Positions 1 through 9,805 of a stretch of 64,000 nt of DNA are shown here, one piece after another (positions within the stretch are counted from its first letter, which is position 1; every line of letters starts with the position of its first letter). The notes under the pieces were generated by a model. The model had not been told where the DNA came from, ran no database searches, and was given only the letters and a program-made list of their open reading frames with translations. The stretch lies in NCBI GenBank assembly GCA_045544515.1, contig JAZPZD010000004.1:75510-139509 (forward strand), read 5' to 3'. The stretch is from RGIG8748 sp045544515 (GTDB taxonomy: Bacteria > Bacillota > Clostridia > UMGS1810). The translations under genes were made by a program, and so were the position numbers.

Positions 1-192
1 ATAGAACGCAAAACAGGTGCAAGGGGTCTGCGTTCCATAATGGAAGAAACAATGAGCGATGTTATGTATATCGCTCCCTCGCAGAAAAACATAAAGAAAT
101 GCATAATAACAAAAGAATGTGTTACAGACGGGGCAAAACCGCAGATTGTAACAAATGCGAGAGCCAGATTAAGCGAAAAAACAGTTTCATAA
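1..192 (+). CDS. clpX: ATP-dependent Clp protease ATP-binding subunit ClpX, C-terminal fragment
   Basis: The first 63 codons, open from the window edge to a TAA stop, read as the end of ClpX, the AAA+ unfoldase that feeds the ClpP protease. The visible part has the conserved C-terminal small-domain sequence ERKTGARGLRSIMEE, which carries the sensor-2 GAR arginine, followed by a run typical of ClpX tails (DVMYIAPS, VTDGAKP). The start, zinc-binding domain and Walker motifs lie outside the window. A weak hairpin follows the stop. Confidence 0.9.
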   Translation: MERKTGARGLRSIMEETMSDVMYIAPSQKNIKKCIITKECVTDGAKPQIVTNARARLSEKTVS

Positions 193-202
193 GCAAGTAA
201 TA

Positions 203-235
203 AAGGCTGCCCGTTAGTTTTTTATGGGCAGCTTT
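203..235 (+). terminator. Weak hairpin terminator after clpX
   Basis: The arms GCTGCCC (206-212) and GGGCAGC (226-232), extended by A-T and G-T pairs, enclose a T-rich loop just after the clpX stop. Only three T residues follow the stem, so termination is probably partial and the next gene may be read through. Confidence 0.5.
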
Positions 236-258
236 GAAATTATAGAAGAGGAAATATT

Positions 259-1275
259 ATGAAAACATATCACATACCCATATTTGTACCGCACAAGGGT
301 TGCCCGCACGACTGCGTCTTTTGCAATCAAAGGAAGATTACAGGTAAGAGTACCGATACCACAGGAGAAGATGTAATAAGGATTACAGAAGAAAACCTTG
401 CCACTTTTTCGGGCGAATATGATGCCCAAATTGCATTTTTTGGCGGCAGCTTTACCGGAATAGAAATTTCCAAACAGACGGAACTTCTGGAGGCGGCATA
501 TAAATACATAGTTTCCGGAGAGGTATCGGGTTTAAGATGCTCCACAAGACCGGATTATATAAATGACGAAATACTCAAAAACTTAAAAAAATATGCAATG
601 GGTTGTGTTGAACTTGGCGTGCAATCAACTGATGCACAGGTGCTAAAGAACTCAAACAGAGGTCACGATTTTGACGATGTTCAAAAAGCTGCTCAGCTTT
701 TAGGGGATTACGACATAGATATGGGTGTACAGATGATGCTCGGCCTTCCGGGCGACACATTTCAAAAAAGCATCAAAACGGCAGAGGATCTGATAAGTTT
801 AAATCCTTCGTGCGTTCGTATATATCCCACCTTGGTAGTGCCCGATACTGCACTTTATACGCAGTATATGCGTGGAGAGTATGTGCCTATGACTTTAGAT
901 GATACAGTGGAACTTTTGAGCGAAATCATACCAATGTTCGAAAGCAATAATATAGACATAATACGCGTTGGTCTGCAGACAACAGACGAAATCAACGCTC
1001 ATACGGTCAAAGGTCCATATCACCCTGCAATAAGAGAGCTTGCAGAGGGCAGGATAATACGCAAGGTCATAGAAAAAAGTCTGCACAACGAAAACAAACT
1101 GGAAATCTATTGTAACAGCTCCAGAGTTTCGCAGGCTATAGGTCATCAAAAGTGCAACAAAAAGTATTTTAATGACAAATACGGTCTGGATATGACTGTT
1201 TATGCAGATGGCAGTATAGATAGAAACACATTAAAAATTAATGACAAAATTGTTGAAATTTATTGCAAAGTATGA
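259..1275 (+). CDS. Elp3-like radical SAM protein
   Basis: This 338-residue protein has a radical SAM CX3CX2C cluster at C15, C19 and C22 inside GCPHDCVFCNQRKITG, followed by GGSFTG, typical of the Elp3/MiaB/NifB-like radical SAM superfamily. It would bind a 4Fe-4S cluster and S-adenosylmethionine. It lacks the C-terminal GNAT acetyltransferase domain of true Elp3, so tRNA wobble-uridine modification should not be assumed. The ATG at 259 follows GAAGAGGAAA. The gene commonly sits before smc in Clostridia, as here; rnc, its usual upstream neighbour, is absent. The substrate is unknown. Confidence 0.85.
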   Translation: MKTYHIPIFVPHKGCPHDCVFCNQRKITGKSTDTTGEDVIRITEENLATFSGEYDAQIAFFGGSFTGIEISKQTELLEAAYKYIVSGEVSGLRCSTRPDYINDEILKNLKKYAMGCVELGVQSTDAQVLKNSNRGHDFDDVQKAAQLLGDYDIDMGVQMMLGLPGDTFQKSIKTAEDLISLNPSCVRIYPTLVVPDTALYTQYMRGEYVPMTLDDTVELLSEIIPMFESNNIDIIRVGLQTTDEINAHTVKGPYHPAIRELAEGRIIRKVIEKSLHNENKLEIYCNSSRVSQAIGHQKCNKKYFNDKYGLDMTVYADGSIDRNTLKINDKIVEIYCKV

Positions 1276-1318
1276 TAAGATTAAATGGTATATAAAGTTT
1301 AGTTTATGAGGTGTTTTT

Positions 1319-4300
1319 GTGTATTTAAAAAGCATAAATATGCAGGGATTCAAATCCTTTGCTGATAAAATTGATCTTGAATTCGGTCAGGGGATTACTG
1401 CGATCGTCGGTCCAAACGGCAGCGGCAAAAGTAATATCTCCGATGCGATACGCTGGGTTTTGGGTGAACAAAGTGTCAAGAGCCTCCGCGGAAGTAAGAT
1501 GGAGGATGTCATCTTTGCAGGTACTCAAAAACGCAGTCAGCTTGGCTTTGCACAGGTTTCCATAACTCTAGACAACTCCGACGAGATATTCAGCATAGAC
1601 AAAGACGAGTTAAAGGTTACAAGGCGTGTTACCCGCAGCGGCGAGAGCGACTATTACATAAACAACACCCCCTGCCGTCTTAAAGATATCCATGAGCTTT
1701 TTATGGATACCGGACTTGGAAGAGAGGGATATTCCGTTATCGGTCAGGGTAAAATCGACCAGATACTCTCTAACAAAGCAGACGAAAGAAGATATATTTT
1801 TGAAGAGGCTTCGGGTATTACTAAATATAAGTACCGCAAGCACGAATCCGAAAAGAAACTCTTGCAGACAGAGGAAAATCTTGTCCGTATCAAAGATATT
1901 TTAGTTAACCTCGAAGAGCGTGTAGAACCGCTTCGCATACAATCCGAAAAAGCAAGAAAGTATCTGGATTTAAGAGAGGTTTTGAAAGGTCTTGATATCA
2001 ATATTGCAATACGCAACATTGATAAGCAAAAGGAAAATCTCGAAGAAGGCAGAAAAAAGTTCAAGGATACATATGAGCAGCTTAATAACGAGAAGTTAAG
2101 ACTTGACCTCATAAGCGAGCAGATTTCTGCCAAAACAGACCAGCTCAGCGAAGTAAATGAAGAGATAAACAAATTAAAAGAGCAGTCCTTTGCACTTCAA
2201 AAAGAAAACGAGGCCATAAAAGGGAAAATAGAAATCCTCAAAAACGATATAAAGAATAATTCGGACAATGCTTTAAGATGGCAGTCCGACGCTAAAATAA
2301 TTGAAGAAAAAATATCAATAAACCAAGTCAGCATAAAAAATAACGAAGAGGAAATCAAAGCAAAAGAAGAGCAGAAAGTTATTCTTTCCAAAAAACTCGA
2401 AGAGCACGAAATAGAAATTGCAAAGTTTGAGGAAAAGATAGCCAATCAAAATGTCCAGGCAGAAAAGTACAAGGCGGAAATCGTGTCGCTTTTGGAAGAA
2501 ATATCTGCATTCAAGGCTCGCCTTTCAGGTTTTGATGTACTCATCCAAAACTTTGACCAGAGAAAAAGTGCTCTCGAAACCGAATTGAAAGAAAAAACCG
2601 TTCAAAAAGAAGAAAGCACAAAAAGACTTGAAAGTATTGAGCAAAATATAGACGAAAACATCAAGAAAAAAGAAACTGCACTTTCCAGGATGGAAGAACT
2701 GAAAAAGGAATATTTTGCATCAAGGGATGAACTTGAAAAATCCAAGGAAATGCAAAACGCCAAGGTTTCGGAGCTTAATTCCGTTACATCAAAGATAACT
2801 CTTCTTGAGGATCTGGAAAAAGGCCTTGAGGGTTATTCCAAGGGTGTAAAAAATGTCCTTTCTTCAAATATCAAGGGTGTTCACGGCTTGGTATCCAAAA
2901 TCCTAACAGTTAAGGACGAATATGTTACTGCCATAGAAATCGCCCTTGGCAATATGATACAGAATATCGTTGTAGATGACGAAATCTGTGCCAAAGAATG
3001 TATCAAAGAGCTCAACCGCACAAAAGGCGGCAGGGCAACATTTTTGCCCATTACCTCTATCAAGGCTGACCCGCTTAAACATATCCCCGAAAAAGAAAAA
3101 GGATTTGTAGGACTTGCGTGTGACCTTGTGGAATACGACAGCATCTATGATGAAATATTTAAGAACCTGCTCGGCAGATGCGTAATTGTCGACAACATAG
3201 ATAACGCTGTTAACATGGCGAAAAACAACAATCATAAATTCAAGATTGTCACATTAGACGGTCAGCTTATAAATGCCGGCGGTTCGATGACAGGCGGAAG
3301 TTTTAACAAAAACCAGAGCCTTCTCGGTCGTTCAAAGGAGATAGAACGCCTTAAGGAAAAGGAAAAGAGTCTGCACAAAATAGTTGATGATAATGACGAT
3401 TTTATTATGGAATTAAAAACTTCCATAAATAAAATGGCAGATACCAATGCTGCCCTCGAAGAAGAAATCACTTCGTGCGAGCATATTGCAGTAAGGCTCG
3501 AAGCAGAACAGAAAACTGTAAAAAGGATTATAGACGAGCTTACACATTCCCTTTCTGTAATTACAAACGAAAACGGAGATATACTTAAAAACATTTCCGA
3601 GGTAGAAAACGAAGTCAAAGTCTATAACGAAAAAATAAAAGAAAACGAAGAAAAGATAAAGCTTTCCAGAGTTAATGCCGATGAATTTCTGGCTATGGTG
3701 GAGGAGATTGCATCCGAAAGGGACAAGTTCCAGGAAAGTATACTATCCGACAGAATCAGTTACAATACTATCGACAAGGACATAGAGGCTGCACACGCAA
3801 ACATCTATTCTTTGTCTGCCAACAAAAACACCTTGCAGATGGAATTAAGTTCCAAACAGAAGGATATTTCCAATATCGACCTGATAAACCAAAAGCTAAA
3901 CACCGAGATAGATAATCACAACAAAAACATTCAGACCAATATCGAAATAATAAATGAAATTGCAAACAAGGTCATAGAAACACAAAAGGGCTATGAGGAC
4001 GATACCGCCAAACTAAAATCTATTCAGAATTCGCTCAAAGAACAGAACGAAACAATATATCTTCTTCAGCAGGAGGTAGCTCGTCTTGAAGCCAAAAATT
4101 CCAAGATTGAGGCTGATGTTGAAGCTGTTATAAGTAAGCTCTGGGATGAGTACGAGCTTACATACAATACTGCACTCGAATATAAAAAAGCCGATTTTGA
4201 TATGAACCAATCTCAAAAGGAAGCTGCATCGCTTCGAGGACAGATAAAACAGCTTGGAAATATCAATATCGATGCCATCGAAGAATACAAAGAAGTAAAA

Positions 4301-4864
4301 GAAAAGTTTGATTTTCTTACCACACAGAAAAACGACCTTGACGAAACCAAGGAAAAGCTGGAAGATATAATAAGAGAGATGCAAACTGTAATGACAGAAA
4401 AGTTTGTAGAGAACTTTAATATAATCCAGGATAGATTCAATAGCGTTTTCCACGAGCTTTTTGGCGGTGGTTCGGGCAGACTCACCCTTACTGACCCCGA
4501 CAATGTTCTGGAAAGCGGCATAGAAATCGAGGTTCAGCCTCCGGGCAAAAAGCTGCAGAATATGATGGCACTATCCGGCGGAGAAAAGGCACTTTCTGCT
4601 ATTGCACTTCTGTTTTCTGTTCTGGAAGTCCGTCCCACGCCGTTTTGTATATTGGACGAGGTTGAGGCGGCGCTTGACGATAACAATGTGTACAGATTTG
4701 CAGATTACATCCGCAAGTATTCTGAAAAGACACAGTTTATCGTAGTAACTCACAGAAGAGGTACTATGGAAGCTGCCGATATTATGTATGGTATCACTAT
4801 GCAGGAAAAAGGTGTGTCCAAGCTCTTAAAACTCAAATTCGAAGATTTGGAGGATTACAACTGA
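1319..4864 (+). CDS. smc: Chromosome partition protein SMC
   Basis: Full-length SMC ATPase (1,181 residues), the core of the condensin-like SMC-ScpAB complex that compacts and segregates the nucleoid. The N-terminal head has Walker A GPNGSGKSN at residues 31-39 and a Q-loop near VLGEQSVKSLRG. Long coiled coils rich in Glu and Lys flank a hinge at about 500-660 that includes GGSMTGGSF. The C-terminal head has the LSGGEKALSAIALLF signature near 1085 and Walker B FCILDEVEAALDD near 1110. The GTG start at 1319 follows GAGGTG. The stop overlaps the ftsY start by one base (TGATG), indicating translational coupling. Confidence 0.97.
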   Translation: MYLKSINMQGFKSFADKIDLEFGQGITAIVGPNGSGKSNISDAIRWVLGEQSVKSLRGSKMEDVIFAGTQKRSQLGFAQVSITLDNSDEIFSIDKDELKVTRRVTRSGESDYYINNTPCRLKDIHELFMDTGLGREGYSVIGQGKIDQILSNKADERRYIFEEASGITKYKYRKHESEKKLLQTEENLVRIKDILVNLEERVEPLRIQSEKARKYLDLREVLKGLDINIAIRNIDKQKENLEEGRKKFKDTYEQLNNEKLRLDLISEQISAKTDQLSEVNEEINKLKEQSFALQKENEAIKGKIEILKNDIKNNSDNALRWQSDAKIIEEKISINQVSIKNNEEEIKAKEEQKVILSKKLEEHEIEIAKFEEKIANQNVQAEKYKAEIVSLLEEISAFKARLSGFDVLIQNFDQRKSALETELKEKTVQKEESTKRLESIEQNIDENIKKKETALSRMEELKKEYFASRDELEKSKEMQNAKVSELNSVTSKITLLEDLEKGLEGYSKGVKNVLSSNIKGVHGLVSKILTVKDEYVTAIEIALGNMIQNIVVDDEICAKECIKELNRTKGGRATFLPITSIKADPLKHIPEKEKGFVGLACDLVEYDSIYDEIFKNLLGRCVIVDNIDNAVNMAKNNNHKFKIVTLDGQLINAGGSMTGGSFNKNQSLLGRSKEIERLKEKEKSLHKIVDDNDDFIMELKTSINKMADTNAALEEEITSCEHIAVRLEAEQKTVKRIIDELTHSLSVITNENGDILKNISEVENEVKVYNEKIKENEEKIKLSRVNADEFLAMVEEIASERDKFQESILSDRISYNTIDKDIEAAHANIYSLSANKNTLQMELSSKQKDISNIDLINQKLNTEIDNHNKNIQTNIEIINEIANKVIETQKGYEDDTAKLKSIQNSLKEQNETIYLLQQEVARLEAKNSKIEADVEAVISKLWDEYELTYNTALEYKKADFDMNQSQKEAASLRGQIKQLGNINIDAIEEYKEVKEKFDFLTTQKNDLDETKEKLEDIIREMQTVMTEKFVENFNIIQDRFNSVFHELFGGGSGRLTLTDPDNVLESGIEIEVQPPGKKLQNMMALSGGEKALSAIALLFSVLEVRPTPFCILDEVEAALDDNNVYRFADYIRKYSEKTQFIVVTHRRGTMEAADIMYGITMQEKGVSKLLKLKFEDLEDYN

Positions 4865-5871
4865 TGTTTGATTTTTTAAAGAAAAACAAATCTGAAAACG
4901 AAGAAGAAGTTATAGCTGCTGCAGAAGAGAATTTTGAAACGGAGCCGGAAGAACCCGCAAAGGAAAGTTTCTTTTCTAAACTCAAGGCAGGTCTTGGAAA
5001 AACAAGAGAAGCACTAAATGACAAAGTAGATTCCGTCTTAAAGGTATTCAAAAAGATAGACGAAGAGCTCTACGAAGAGCTCGAAGAGGCTCTTATTATG
5101 GCGGATGTCGGCGTGGAAACCTCGACCTATATTATAGACGAATTAAGGAAAAAGGTTAAAGAAAAGCACCTTACCGAGTCCGAAGAGGTCAGGGGAGAAA
5201 TTGCAGAAATAATTTCTTCTATATTAAGCGAAAACGACAATAGCCTAAATCTTAATTCGACACCGTCTGTAATAATGGTAATCGGTGTCAACGGTGTCGG
5301 CAAGACCACCTCAATAGGCAAGATTGCATCTCAATATGTCAAATCGGGCAAAAAGGTTATTTTGGGTGCGGCAGATACCTTCAGAGCAGCAGCTATTGAC
5401 CAGCTCGAAATCTGGGCAAACAGAGTGGGTGCGGATATAATAAAGCACGAGGAAGGCTCTGACCCGGCATCTGTAGTGTTTGATACTATTTCTGCTGCAA
5501 AAGCCAGAAAAAGCGATGTCATAATCATAGATACTGCCGGCAGACTTCATAACAAGAAAAATCTTATGGATGAACTTGCAAAAATCTCAAGGATTATAGA
5601 CAGAGAACTATCCGGATGCGACAGAGAAACACTTCTGGTTCTCGATGCCACCACAGGTCAGAATGCAGTAAATCAGGCAGAGGTATTTAAGGATAGTGCT
5701 GCAATTTCGGGCATAATTCTTACCAAGCTCGACGGAAGTGCCAAGGGCGGTATTGTCCTTGCCATAGCACACGAACACGCAATTCCTGTAAAACTTGTCG
5801 GCGTAGGTGAGGGTATTGACGATTTAAATAGCTTTGATGCCAAGGAATTTGCAAGTGCAATGATAGGGTAG
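4864..5871 (+). CDS. ftsY: Signal recognition particle receptor FtsY
   Basis: SRP receptor GTPase (335 residues) that docks ribosome-nascent-chain/SRP complexes at the membrane. It begins with a short acidic A-like segment (to about residue 40), then a helical N domain, then the NG GTPase core: P-loop GVNGVGKTTS (about 141-150), DTFRAAA, DTAGRLHNK and TKLDGSAKGG. The A domain is short, as is usual in Gram-positives. It is coupled to smc by a one-base overlap. In many Firmicutes ylxM and ffh follow; here they lie 16.7 kb away. Confidence 0.97.
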   Translation: MFDFLKKNKSENEEEVIAAAEENFETEPEEPAKESFFSKLKAGLGKTREALNDKVDSVLKVFKKIDEELYEELEEALIMADVGVETSTYIIDELRKKVKEKHLTESEEVRGEIAEIISSILSENDNSLNLNSTPSVIMVIGVNGVGKTTSIGKIASQYVKSGKKVILGAADTFRAAAIDQLEIWANRVGADIIKHEEGSDPASVVFDTISAAKARKSDVIIIDTAGRLHNKKNLMDELAKISRIIDRELSGCDRETLLVLDATTGQNAVNQAEVFKDSAAISGIILTKLDGSAKGGIVLAIAHEHAIPVKLVGVGEGIDDLNSFDAKEFASAMIG

Positions 5872-5905
5872 AAAAATTGATATTCATAATATAAATTAAC
5901 AAAAA

Positions 5906-5929
5906 GGGACGGGCATGGAAACCCGTCCC
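5906..5929 (+). terminator. Hairpin after ftsY
   Basis: A perfect 8-bp GC-rich stem, GGGACGGG (5906-5913) with CCCGTCCC (5922-5929), lies 35 bases after the ftsY stop. There is no run of T residues behind it, so it may terminate weakly or stabilise the 3' end. It marks the left border of the apparent insertion. Confidence 0.5.
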
Positions 5930-5977
5930 TGCACTTTGTGATGTGTTTTGAAAATTATATTTCAGGAGATGATAAAA

Positions 5978-7291
5978 ATGAAGAAAATAGCATTTATCGG
6001 GGCGGGAAGCCTGCAGTTTACGGTTCAATGTATCAGGGACTTGCTCACTTTCAAAGAATTTAAGGAATGTGAGTTTGCACTAATGGATATCAATCCGCAG
6101 AATCTTAAAAATATAGTTCGGGTTGTAAACCGAATTATTGAGGAAATGAATTGTCCCAAGTGCATTATTACAGCTACCGATAATCGTGCAGAAGCATTAA
6201 AAGGTTCTGATGGTGTCCTTTGTACAGTTTTTAACGGCGATGTTGATATATGGCAGTATGATATATTAATTCCCAAAAAATACGGTGTTGATATCAATGT
6301 CGGTGATACCCGCTCTGTTTCCGGTATATTCAGAGCGCTCAGAAATATTCCGCTTATGCTTGATATCTGCAAGGATATAGAAAGATATTGTCCCAATGCT
6401 GTATTTCTTAACTACACAAACCCAATGTCTATGCTTTGTGGTGCTATGCAAAAGTATGCAAATGTTGAGGTTACAGGATTATGTCATAGTGTACAGGGTA
6501 CAATAAAAATGCTTTCGGAGTGGTTAGAATTACCCTATGATGAAATTGTTTACAAGTGTATGGGTGTTAATCACCAGGCGTTTTATACCGTTCTTGAGCA
6601 TAATGGTGAAGACTTATATCCAAGACTCAGAAAGTTAATGGAAAACCCCGAAATTTTAAACAAAGAACAGGTTCGTAACGAAATGTTTTTAAAGTTGGGA
6701 TATTATGTTACAGAATCCAGCGGACACAACTCGGAATATAATCAGTGGTTCAGAAAAAGACCTGATCTCATCGAAAAGTATTGTACACACGGAACAGGCT
6801 GGAATCCGGGGGAACACGCATATTCTTTGAATCGCAGGAAGGACAGACGCGATAATCCGCAAAAACAGTATGATGACTGGATGAACAAGGAATTTAACCG
6901 CAAAAAGAGCTTTGAATATGCTGCTGATATTTTCAATGCTCGCTTTGGCGATGGCAAGCCGTTCATTTTTAACGGCAATGTATTAAACAATGGTTCAATA
7001 CCAAATCTCCCCAATGATGCCTGTGTGGAAGTTCCTGTGGTTGCCGACAGAATGGGCTTTAAAACCACTATAGCAGGGCCGCTTCCTGAACATATTGCAA
7101 TTCTTGTTAATACAACTGCAAGGATTGAAAAACTTGTAATAGAAGCAGCTATGAACAAAAGCAAAGAAATGGTATATCACGCTGTATATATGGATCCGCT
7201 TTCCTCGGCAGTGTGTTCGCTTGATGAAATAAAGAAAATGTGTGATGAACTGTTTGATATGAACAAGGATTTCCTTGGCGATTATAAGTAA
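5978..7291 (+). CDS. Glycoside hydrolase family 4, alpha-galactosidase (MelA)-like
   Basis: A 437-residue NAD+- and divalent-metal-dependent GH4 enzyme. It has the nucleotide-binding GAGS (residues 8-11), NYTNPMSM (about 145), the metal-ligand cysteine in GLCHSVQGT (about 168) and the histidine in GVNHQAFY (about 198). RALRNIP and GLCHSVQGT resemble MelA alpha-galactosidases more than the 6-phospho-glycosidases, so an unphosphorylated alpha-galactoside or related sugar is likely, but specificity is not proven. The ATG at 5978 is preferred over an upstream TTG because AGGAG lies 9 bases before it. It is monocistronic, with hairpins on both sides and no transporter nearby. Confidence 0.85.
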   Translation: MKKIAFIGAGSLQFTVQCIRDLLTFKEFKECEFALMDINPQNLKNIVRVVNRIIEEMNCPKCIITATDNRAEALKGSDGVLCTVFNGDVDIWQYDILIPKKYGVDINVGDTRSVSGIFRALRNIPLMLDICKDIERYCPNAVFLNYTNPMSMLCGAMQKYANVEVTGLCHSVQGTIKMLSEWLELPYDEIVYKCMGVNHQAFYTVLEHNGEDLYPRLRKLMENPEILNKEQVRNEMFLKLGYYVTESSGHNSEYNQWFRKRPDLIEKYCTHGTGWNPGEHAYSLNRRKDRRDNPQKQYDDWMNKEFNRKKSFEYAADIFNARFGDGKPFIFNGNVLNNGSIPNLPNDACVEVPVVADRMGFKTTIAGPLPEHIAILVNTTARIEKLVIEAAMNKSKEMVYHAVYMDPLSSAVCSLDEIKKMCDELFDMNKDFLGDYK

Positions 7292-7301
7292 CATTAGAGT
7301 T

Positions 7302-7334
7302 AAAAGACTTGAATAATCAATCAAGTCTTTTTTT
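7302..7334 (+). terminator. Intrinsic terminator of the GH4 gene
   Basis: An 11-bp stem (AAAAGACTTGA paired with TCAAGTCTTTT) is followed by a continuous T tract, a textbook Rho-independent terminator that separates the glycosidase from the polysaccharide cluster. Confidence 0.88.
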
Positions 7335-7378
7335 CTCATTTTGGGGCAATTTCATTAGTTTAAGAAACATTAAAAATG

Positions 7379-7407
7379 TTGACATGTAAAGAAAAAGAAA
7401 GTATAAT
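7379..7407 (+). promoter_or_regulatory. Consensus sigma-A promoter of the polysaccharide cluster
   Basis: TTGACA at 7379-7384 and TATAAT at 7402-7407 are separated by exactly 17 bases, a perfect vegetative promoter. The leader to the first glycosyltransferase is roughly 100 bases, with no recognised riboswitch. Confidence 0.85.
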
Positions 7408-7525
7408 AGAAATTATAGATATGATGGGTGTAGTGGGCGAATTTTAATTTTTTAACCAGGAAACTCTACCATTGTTTTACAAGAAAAATGATATAACAAA
7501 CACATTCAGATTGGGGTTTGATTCT

Positions 7526-8374
7526 ATGAGACAATCGAAGGTTCAGATTGTAATACCTGTTTACAATTCGGCTAAATATTTAAGAAGGTGTCTGGATAGT
7601 TTAGTGGGTCAGACTTACCGGTTTTGGGAAGCGATCATGGTAGATGATGCATCCTCCGACAATAGTGCCGAAATCATACGGGAGTATCAGGAAAAGGATG
7701 ACAGAATAGTGTTTTACGCCCTTGAAAAAAATCAAGGCGTGTCCAATGTAAGAAACTTTGCTCTTGAAAAACTTTCTGAAAAATATACCGCATTTCTTGA
7801 CTCGGATGATTTTTGGGAAGCCGATATGCTGGAGACTATGGTAGAAAAGGCTGAAAGTGAAAAGGTTGATGTTGTTCAATGCCGATATTTCTACGACTAT
7901 GCAGGCGACAGGCAGGAGCTTCCAGGAGGCGTATTTGATACCGACACAAAGATTGATAAGAAGAATATTAACAAAATTTATTATAAAATGGCAACAGGAA
8001 TAAATATGAATCACGTTTGTATGAAGCTGATTCGTACCGACCTGATAAAAGACATCAGGTTTGATACAACTTTCAAAACGGCAGAGGATTTGAAGTTTTG
8101 TGTTAATCTTTTCTGCAAAGTTGAGTCTTACTATTTTATTAACAAAGCACTCTATCATTATTGCAGAAACGAAGAGTCTCTTACGGGGAAAGGCTTAAGT
8201 TCTAAAGAAAAACTTAAAGCAAACATAAGAATATCAGCTGATATGAAAAATGCGATCAGGCAACTTGAAATTGACACTCCATTGTTAAATTTTTTATGTA
8301 TAATCAGACCTTATACTATAATTTTGTCAAAGATTTTCAGAATAATTAAAGAAAAAATGTTTTCAAAAAGATAA
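7526..8374 (+). CDS. Family 2 glycosyltransferase (polysaccharide cluster)
   Basis: A GT-A fold inverting glycosyltransferase of about 282 residues that would add a sugar to the lipid-linked repeat unit at the inner membrane face. It opens with VQIVIPVYNSAKYL, has VDDASSDNS, and carries the metal-binding DSDD near residue 92. The ATG at 7526 gives the typical N-terminus; a TTG at 7472 with AGGAAA upstream would add 18 residues and cannot be excluded. It is first in the operon, with the initiating phosphotransferase 21 bases downstream. The sugar donor cannot be read from the sequence. Confidence 0.85.
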   Translation: MRQSKVQIVIPVYNSAKYLRRCLDSLVGQTYRFWEAIMVDDASSDNSAEIIREYQEKDDRIVFYALEKNQGVSNVRNFALEKLSEKYTAFLDSDDFWEADMLETMVEKAESEKVDVVQCRYFYDYAGDRQELPGGVFDTDTKIDKKNINKIYYKMATGINMNHVCMKLIRTDLIKDIRFDTTFKTAEDLKFCVNLFCKVESYYFINKALYHYCRNEESLTGKGLSSKEKLKANIRISADMKNAIRQLEIDTPLLNFLCIIRPYTIILSKIFRIIKEKMFSKR

Positions 8375-8395
8375 TTTAAATGGGGGATATATATT

Positions 8396-9805
8396 ATGTC
8401 AAAAAATATAAAGGTTCGCAACATGAGAAACGAGTACAGATATTCATTTGTATGGGATTTTATTGTTTTGTTTGCAGTATTACTTCTGGGGGAAATTTCC
8501 CTTCCGATGTCAGGTCCTATTGGTATTCGTTCAATGGTTGTTTTGTATGCAATTGACGGAGGTATGACCTTACTGTTTATGTATCTTATGGAAAAGTATG
8601 CAGTTGCCATTTCCGGCCTTTATGAAAAGACTGTTATAAATATACTGTCCAACATTTACACATTTTTTGTTGTATCTTTTATCAACCTTGTTTTCTTTAC
8701 ATCTATGGATAAGTTTATTGCAGATGCTGTTATTTCTGTTGGAAAGGTTGTTGCGCTGTTTATAACAGATTTTGTGCTTGAAAAAATCAGAAAAAATCCA
8801 AAATTCCGCACCAAACCCAAGCTTCTTATTCTTGGTGCATCTTCCAAGAACTTCAATAGAATGAAGAGAATCAAATATGGTGTTTTGAAAAATTACGAAT
8901 CCTGGTATGAAAGCATTGAGAAAATGTCAACAAATGAAGTACAGGCTTTCGTTGATGAACAGTTTGCAAAGTATGATGCTATATGCGTGCTTGACGGGCT
9001 TTCGGAGGAGGAATATTCCATTGCTGTAAAAAAGACAATGGAACTTAATATTGATTTGTATGTTGTTCCAAAACTTATAGATGTGGGCAAAACAAATGCA
9101 CAGATTGTCCGTTTTGATGATGTTCTTACTTTGTATATGCCTGAGAAAAACTTGTCTAACATTGAGAAGTTTTTAAAACGCGCTTTTGATATTATCTTAA
9201 GCTCTGTTGGTCTTTTGATTGCGGCAATCCCTATGCTATTGATAGCAATCGCTATAAAAATTACATCTCCGGGACCGATATTTTATAGCCAGAAAAGACT
9301 TACAATAAACAAAAAAGAATTTGGAATTTATAAATTCAGAACTATGATTCCTGATGCGGAAAAGTTAAGCGGTCCTAAATTTGCAGAAAAAGATGACCCG
9401 AGAATAACCCCTATCGGAAAAGTTTTAAGAGCCTGCAGGTTAGACGAGCTTCCACAGATAATCAATATATTAAAAGGCGAGATGAGTATTGTTGGTCCCA
9501 GACCTGAAAGGGGTGTTTTCGTAGAACAGTTTGAAAAGGAAATTGAAAACTATGACTACAGGTTTGAGGTAAAAGCCGGACTTACAAGTCTTTCTCATGT
9601 ATACGGAAGATATTCAACATACATACACGACAGAACATATTACGATTTATTCTACATAACTCATTACTCATTGTTTCTGGATTTAAAAATTATCTTGCTT
9701 ACAAGCAAGACAATGTTTTTGAAATCTGCTGCAGAGGGTGAGGACAATTTTAAGGAAAAAACAGTTGCTAACACAGAAAAGGAGATGGAGTTGGTTGAAA
9801 AGTAA
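8396..9805 (+). CDS. Exopolysaccharide polyprenyl glycosylphosphotransferase (WcaJ/CpsE-like)
   Basis: The 469-residue initiating enzyme transfers a sugar-1-phosphate from a nucleotide sugar to undecaprenyl phosphate and so starts the repeat unit. The N-terminal half has four hydrophobic segments and a degenerate nucleotide-binding-like region. From about residue 260 comes the bacterial sugar transferase domain: KRAFDII membrane helix, PGPIFYSQKR, YKFRTM, a DDPRITP loop, CRLDELPQ and GEMSIVGPRPER. The ATG follows GGGGGAT. Its sugar (glucose, galactose or an N-acetylated sugar) cannot be told from sequence. It overlaps the next gene by 11 bases. Confidence 0.92.
   Translation: MSKNIKVRNMRNEYRYSFVWDFIVLFAVLLLGEISLPMSGPIGIRSMVVLYAIDGGMTLLFMYLMEKYAVAISGLYEKTVINILSNIYTFFVVSFINLVFFTSMDKFIADAVISVGKVVALFITDFVLEKIRKNPKFRTKPKLLILGASSKNFNRMKRIKYGVLKNYESWYESIEKMSTNEVQAFVDEQFAKYDAICVLDGLSEEEYSIAVKKTMELNIDLYVVPKLIDVGKTNAQIVRFDDVLTLYMPEKNLSNIEKFLKRAFDIILSSVGLLIAAIPMLLIAIAIKITSPGPIFYSQKRLTINKKEFGIYKFRTMIPDAEKLSGPKFAEKDDPRITPIGKVLRACRLDELPQIINILKGEMSIVGPRPERGVFVEQFEKEIENYDYRFEVKAGLTSLSHVYGRYSTYIHDRTYYDLFYITHYSLFLDLKIILLTSKTMFLKSAAEGEDNFKEKTVANTEKEMELVEK

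Noticed and set aside
2000..4400. Repetitive Glu/Lys-rich codons as a DNA repeat
   Set aside because: They are the coiled-coil arms of SMC and do not form a nucleotide-level repeat.
9738..9795. Upstream ATG at 9738 as start of the first co-polymerase
   Set aside because: It would overlap the phosphotransferase gene by 68 bases and has no ribosome site, while the TTG at 9795 has AAGGAG at proper spacing.
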